From: Liolophura sinensis
Lineage: Eukaryota; Mollusca; Polyplacophora; Chitonida; Chitonidae
NCBI RefSeq assembly: GCF_032854445.1
Contig: NC_088298.1
Span: forward strand, 4,276,160 to 4,340,159
Length of the DNA: 64,000 bases
Reading direction: 5' to 3'
Made by a program: the position numbers and the translations under genes. Under the pieces are notes generated by a model. The model saw only the letters and a program-made list of their open reading frames with translations, was not told where the DNA came from and ran no database searches. Positions 12,401-18,400 of this stretch are shown in pieces (the stretch's first letter is position 1; each line of letters opens with the position of its first letter).

Positions 12401-15400
12401 ATGCTACTGTATTATACTGAAGGTAAGACTTGCTGCCCGTAGTGAGTAGAACTGGACGAGCTGGAATCTGAAAATCATCAAAGACAGCTTCCAATGAGAA
12501 CCGAATGGACAATGCTACTGTATTATACTGAAGGTAAGACTTGCTGCCCATAGTGAGTAGAACTGGACGAGCTGGAGTCTGAAAATCATCAAAGACAGCT
12601 TCCAATGAGAACCGAATGGACAATGCTACTGTATTATACTGAAGGTAAGACTTGCTGCCCATAGTGAGTAGAACTGGACGAGCTGGAGTCTGAAAATCAT
12701 CAAAGACAGCTTCCAATGAGAACCGAATGGACAATGCTACTGTATTATACTGAAGGTAAGACTTGCTGCCCATAGTGAGTAGAACTGGACGAGCCTATCG
12801 GGCCTATCAATTATTGTGTCTCTAATGGAGGACCGGCCCCACCTCATTATGACAAGAGAATGCATTGCACTAGAACACTGTATGACACTGTATGAAATTT
12901 TTCTTGCACCTAGTCATTACCATTTCTATTTGTTCGGTGGAAACCTTCATTATTTGTACCACTGCAACAGATCAAGGCAACACATTGCAATACAATACAA
13001 TTTTGGTCCTTACATTGTATAGTTGTATCTCAACAGTACAAATATGGCAAGGACAAATAAAATACATGTACAATTTGTTGACCATTTTTTTCGATCTTTT
13101 TAGGATTATATTCAACTGTTCATCACATACAGCAAACATAATTTACAGCTCATTCCACAATTTAACAGTTAACTTCTTTAACAGACCATGAAAAACTTTG
13201 TATAATAAGTTTGTTGGCCCTCACGAAATGAGGAAGATCAACTACTGGGCTGTAACCCAAGGGGTCAAGCAGTGCTACAGGTAATTTTTAGAGGTAGTGC
13301 CCTACTCCCTACCTTTCCAAAAGAGGTAGTACTGGGTAAGCCTAAGGCAGAACACTTCACTATTTTGGGTCCCTAGCAATACACCTGGAAGGTGTGAAGT
13401 TGACAGAATGGAGGGGGTTGACAAAATCAAAAGACATACATGTGCGAAATGTACAGGCCTACAAAGACCTACCAGTAAACAGATTCTCATAGTTACATAT
13501 AGGACTACAAGCATATGTATGTACATGTCGATTGTCCAGAATTAACATTCTACAATAATTAATTATTTCAGGAATGAATTTGATTGACGCTTATAGGCCT
13601 TCATTCATTTATTCCACCTCAACCTGTAGACCTACTGGGTTTATTCCAATACCTCACTCATTGACAATTTTACCTTTTCATTTTGTTTTGATTTATTTAT
13701 TTTTTTATTTATTTATTTGATAGGTGTTTTATGGCGTACTGAAGAATATTTCACTTACATGACCACAACCAGCATTATGATGGGACGAAATCGGCCACAG
13801 CCCGGGGGAAACCCACGACCATCTGCAGGTTGCTGGCAGATCTTCCCACGTACGGCATTTTTGTTTTTGATAGCAAGGGTTGCAGTATTATTTCATTCTA
13901 TGGTAACTTGCCTAATGTGATCGGTAATTTTTTTTTACCTGTCAAAACATTTCTGTACACACCAACACCTGCCGTTTTGGGATCAGAACATGACATGCTT
14001 GTTTATGCTAAATCCAAATGCAGGCCTACATTAGAAGACAAAAACTTATTATTTGTGCTTTATTTATTGGCAGTATATAGCATAAATCTGTTTCTGAACA
14101 CTAGCTGTTCTCGTGATCGTTGTGTATCATTGCATTAGCTTCTTTCCTCAGAAATCACTGACACATGTGCACGTTGGAAACTGGACCCTCGATAACACTT
14201 CAACATATCACAAATAACTGACGATCGGTTTAGAATTAAAACCATACACTGGGAGCGATATTTGGATGACTGATGCAGTACAGTGGCAGAACTTGCTGTA
14301 TAGTAACCCAAATGACCATTTTTATTAGCCCTTGCTACATCTTCATGGCAAACACTCCAGAACGTCACAAATACAAATATTACAGTAGTCATTCTCCACA
14401 ACTCCTGGTATTGGTACATGAGCCTTTGCTATAACCTTCAGTTTCTGAAAACTAACCCATCATCGAGAGCATCTTGCATGTAACCTACATTAGAGATCTA
14501 CTTGCAATTTTGACAGGACTGTTTGCATTAAATCTTGCATGTACGCTATACTTTTCAAGAATTTAGGCGTACGCATAAATTGCCATGTGTATCCAGTACG
14601 CTTGGTCTTAATTTTAGAAGCGCATCATCTAATTTTTAAGCACCGCTACGCCTACGAACTTCCACATTCTTTATTTTCACCATTTTGGTGACGAACAAAG
14701 CGTTCGATTGCCATAAGGTAGGCCTAAACATTATTAGGAGCAGTTATTTTCATGAACGTAGGCTACCTTACATGGTGTAAATCTTTTCGCTACATACGCT
14801 ATCACAGGCAATCAAGGTACCGACTGGTATGTGACATTTACCGTCGCCACCCTGAAAAGAGAGCAAGTGTATTCAATAACCTGAATAACCAATAATCAAT
14901 AACGTGACACGAAACTAAGCAAATAATAAATGAATGCACGACTTCAAACATAATTAAAATTCTTATTCAATGCATAATCATAACATATAATTCCCAACAA
15001 AACAATCACAAAGGAAACGTCACAAAAGGAAACTAATATTTGACCGTAACACAGGGCCTATTTCCTTATATGCACTGATACATCGTACTTCCGGCAATTT
15101 GTTCACATATTTTCATGCCTCTATAATGGGCCTCTGGCAATTCTCACCAATAGAGACCCATAAAAATTAGCAGAGCATTATGGGAAAACATGAATACAGC
15201 AAACTAAGGATAAGTAATAATTTCCCACAACGACCAAAACTCTGTGCCATAGGGGCAAGGTAAAAGATGCACCTTTTCCAACGGATGACTTCTCCTTCAT
15301 TTGACCTGAGAATGGATCGAGCTCCCAGTCTTTGTTGCTCAAGTGGCCACTGTTGTCAAGGTAGTTACACGTTTCAGGTTGATCAATCTAAAAACCAAAA

Positions 15401-18400
15401 CACGAATAATGCAGATTAATCGTGATCAATCTCTTTAAGAAACTTTTTCCGTACCATGCTTTAAATTATTTTAGCTTTGACACGTTGATGGTTACCTCAG
15501 GAAAGCTTTGGGACATAAAGATAAAGGGAGTTCACTTTAACTTGTCCAACTGGCAACCATCTCCTGAATCTTATTTATTTGATAATTGTATTACCCCGTG
15601 CTCAAGAATATTTCGCTTATACGCTGCTCCCCAGCATTACGGTGGGAGGAAACCGGGGCCAAGCCCACAACAATCTGCAGCTCACGACAATCAGACAGAC
15701 ATTCCCACCCACAAAGGCTAATGACTGACAGGTACTTTGCTCTATCCACAAGTCTTTCCCGGGGTTTGATCTTGGGCACATAAATGTATACACACCATGT
15801 CACAGAAAAATTTCCAGTGACTGGATTTTAACCCCAAATATTACAATTCAAAATGGCCTTTACACACATACATTTATTAAGACTTACTTTCGCTTTGTAA
15901 GGGAGTGATTTCACAAGTCTGATTTGGGGCATATATAATTACCATGTCACAGAAAAATTTTCAATTACTGGATTTGAACTTCAACACCAAAGATCAAAAT
16001 GGCCCTATATACAAACATGTGACATACCTTTGCTTTCTCTATGAGTTATTTCACAAGTCCCACCTTGGGTACATGACACCATGTCAGAAAAATCTTCAAT
16101 TACTGGATTTGAATTTGGCCCTTAACACGACATTATGTATGAGTACTTACTTTTGATTTCTCTTGTCTGATCTTGGGGGGTGCCTGTAAGTGGAATGTCT
16201 TAATCCTCTCCTCAAGCTCCATGACATCCGGGGTCTCCAGCTGGTACACTCTGACCCCTCCCCGCAGGAGGACAAAGGTCGGGGTTGTCTGCACATTGTA
16301 CATCAGCGTTGCATCCTGACCATAACAACAACAACAGCATTGTGGTCAGGCCAAGACTCATGAAGCATCTGACAATACCAACAACATGGTCAGGCCAAGG
16401 TTCATAAAACATCTGACAACAATATACCAATCATGGTCAGGCCAAGGTTCACAAAACATCTGACAACAATAAAAACGTGATCAGGTCAAGGTTCATAAAC
16501 CATCTGTCAACAATATACCAACCGTGGTCAGGCCAAGGTTCACAAAACATCTGACAACAACGTGGTCAGGTCAAGCTTCAGAAAACATCTGACAACAACC
16601 ACAACATGGTCATGTCAAGGTTCAGAAAACATCTGACAACAACAATGTGGTCAGGTCAAGGTTCAGAAAACATCTGACAACAACAACGTGGTCAGGTCCA
16701 GGTTCATAATACATCTGCTAACAACAACATGGTCAGGTAAAGGTTCAGAAAACATCTGACAACAGCGTAGTCAGGGTCAGGGTTCAATAACATCAACAAA
16801 TCAGAGCAGTCAGATTGGGGTTCACAAACTGTTTCATTTTTAAACTTCTGATATGAACCCACAGCTGGATTCTAACACTCACATCTTAAATGACATGTTA
16901 TAATCCATGTCATAGCACATGATGGATGGTTCCATCGATAGGATCCCCCCCCAGCAAAGCATACTTGATCACTCAGCTAGTAAACTCCTCCCCCTGCCTT
17001 CCTACCCAATGAGCTCATAAACGCATGTACTCCACACTGCATCAGTGTTTTACTGGAATAGTCTGGCTCACATACCTGAGTGTGTTCCACATCCACCTTG
17101 AGGAAGACGACATCCTCATACTCCAGACTTAGCTGCTGGACCTGGGGGGCGGTCCTCTGGCAGGCGGAGCTCCTGTAACACGTCAAACCAACAGCCTGTC
17201 CCAAATCACCATAGGAACAATACACAAATCAGTGACAAGCAGCACATTTATCAACATTCTATGACAAAGCACCATGACGATCAAACAGACTCGGACCATT
17301 CCCTTTCAGTACACAAGCCCTCGGACAGACAGAGCTCCTGAAACACATCAACCGTCTGTCACAAATCATCATGGCAACAATCAAACACACGCACAGCCCC
17401 TCCCTTTTTAATACACAAGCCCTCTGACAGGTGGAGCTCCTGTAATGCATATCAATCAATAGAAGTTTTTGGAAATCTTGAAATATTTTGGTTATCCACC
17501 TGTAAATTACTCAACCACTGTTTTTAAGGCCTATCAGATTTTATGAGCCACAAAACCAAGACACGAGACACGGTAGCAAATTTAATAATTGCCAATTATC
17601 GGGCACATATTCAGTGTATGTATGATAAATACTCAAGTCTACCAGAACAAGCTCTTCCATTCACAATGAAACAAGTCCTTGAAATCTTGTTACAAACGTT
17701 ACAAGTCATGAGCAATTATCACAAATATACTGAAACAGAACTCACACCATTGAGAAGAAGTCCACAACAACCAGTCTGTCCCTAGCATTCCTGATTTCTT
17801 CTCGTAGCTGATTTCCATCTTTTATCATTGTCACCAGAACTTACCCCATTGAGAAGAAGTCCACAACAACCAGTCTGTCCCTAGCATTCCTGATTTCTTC
17901 TCGTAGCTGATTTCCATCTTTTATCATTGTCACCAGAACTTACCCCACTGAGAAGAAGTCCACAACAACCAGTTTGTCCCTGGCATTCCTGATTTCTCCT
18001 CGTAGCTGATTTCCATCTTTTATCATTGTCACCAGAACTTACCCCATTGAGAAGAAGTCCACAACAACCAGTCTGTCCCTAGCATTCCTGATTTCTTCTC
18101 GTAGCTGATTTCCATCTTTTATCATTGTCACCAGAACTTACCCCATTGAGAAGAAGTCCACAACAACCAGTTTGTCCCCGGCATTCTGGATTTCTTCTCG
18201 TAGCTGTTTTCCATCTTTTATCATTGTCACACGCCCACTTTTCGACTGAAACATGCAAGGTTGTGGAGATATAGCAGACAATATTTAATCTATTTATTTG
18301 ATCATTGTCTTGTGCAGTACTCAAGAATATTTCACTTATATGACGGCGTCCAGCATTGTGGTGGGAGGAAACTGTGCAGAGCCTGCGGGAAACCCACAAC

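Noticed and set aside
12324-12773. Open frame of four 37-residue repeats on the minus strand
   Set aside because: It arises from a 111-bp intronic tandem repeat whose period is a multiple of three. The frame differs from that of exon 7 and carries no recognisable domain.
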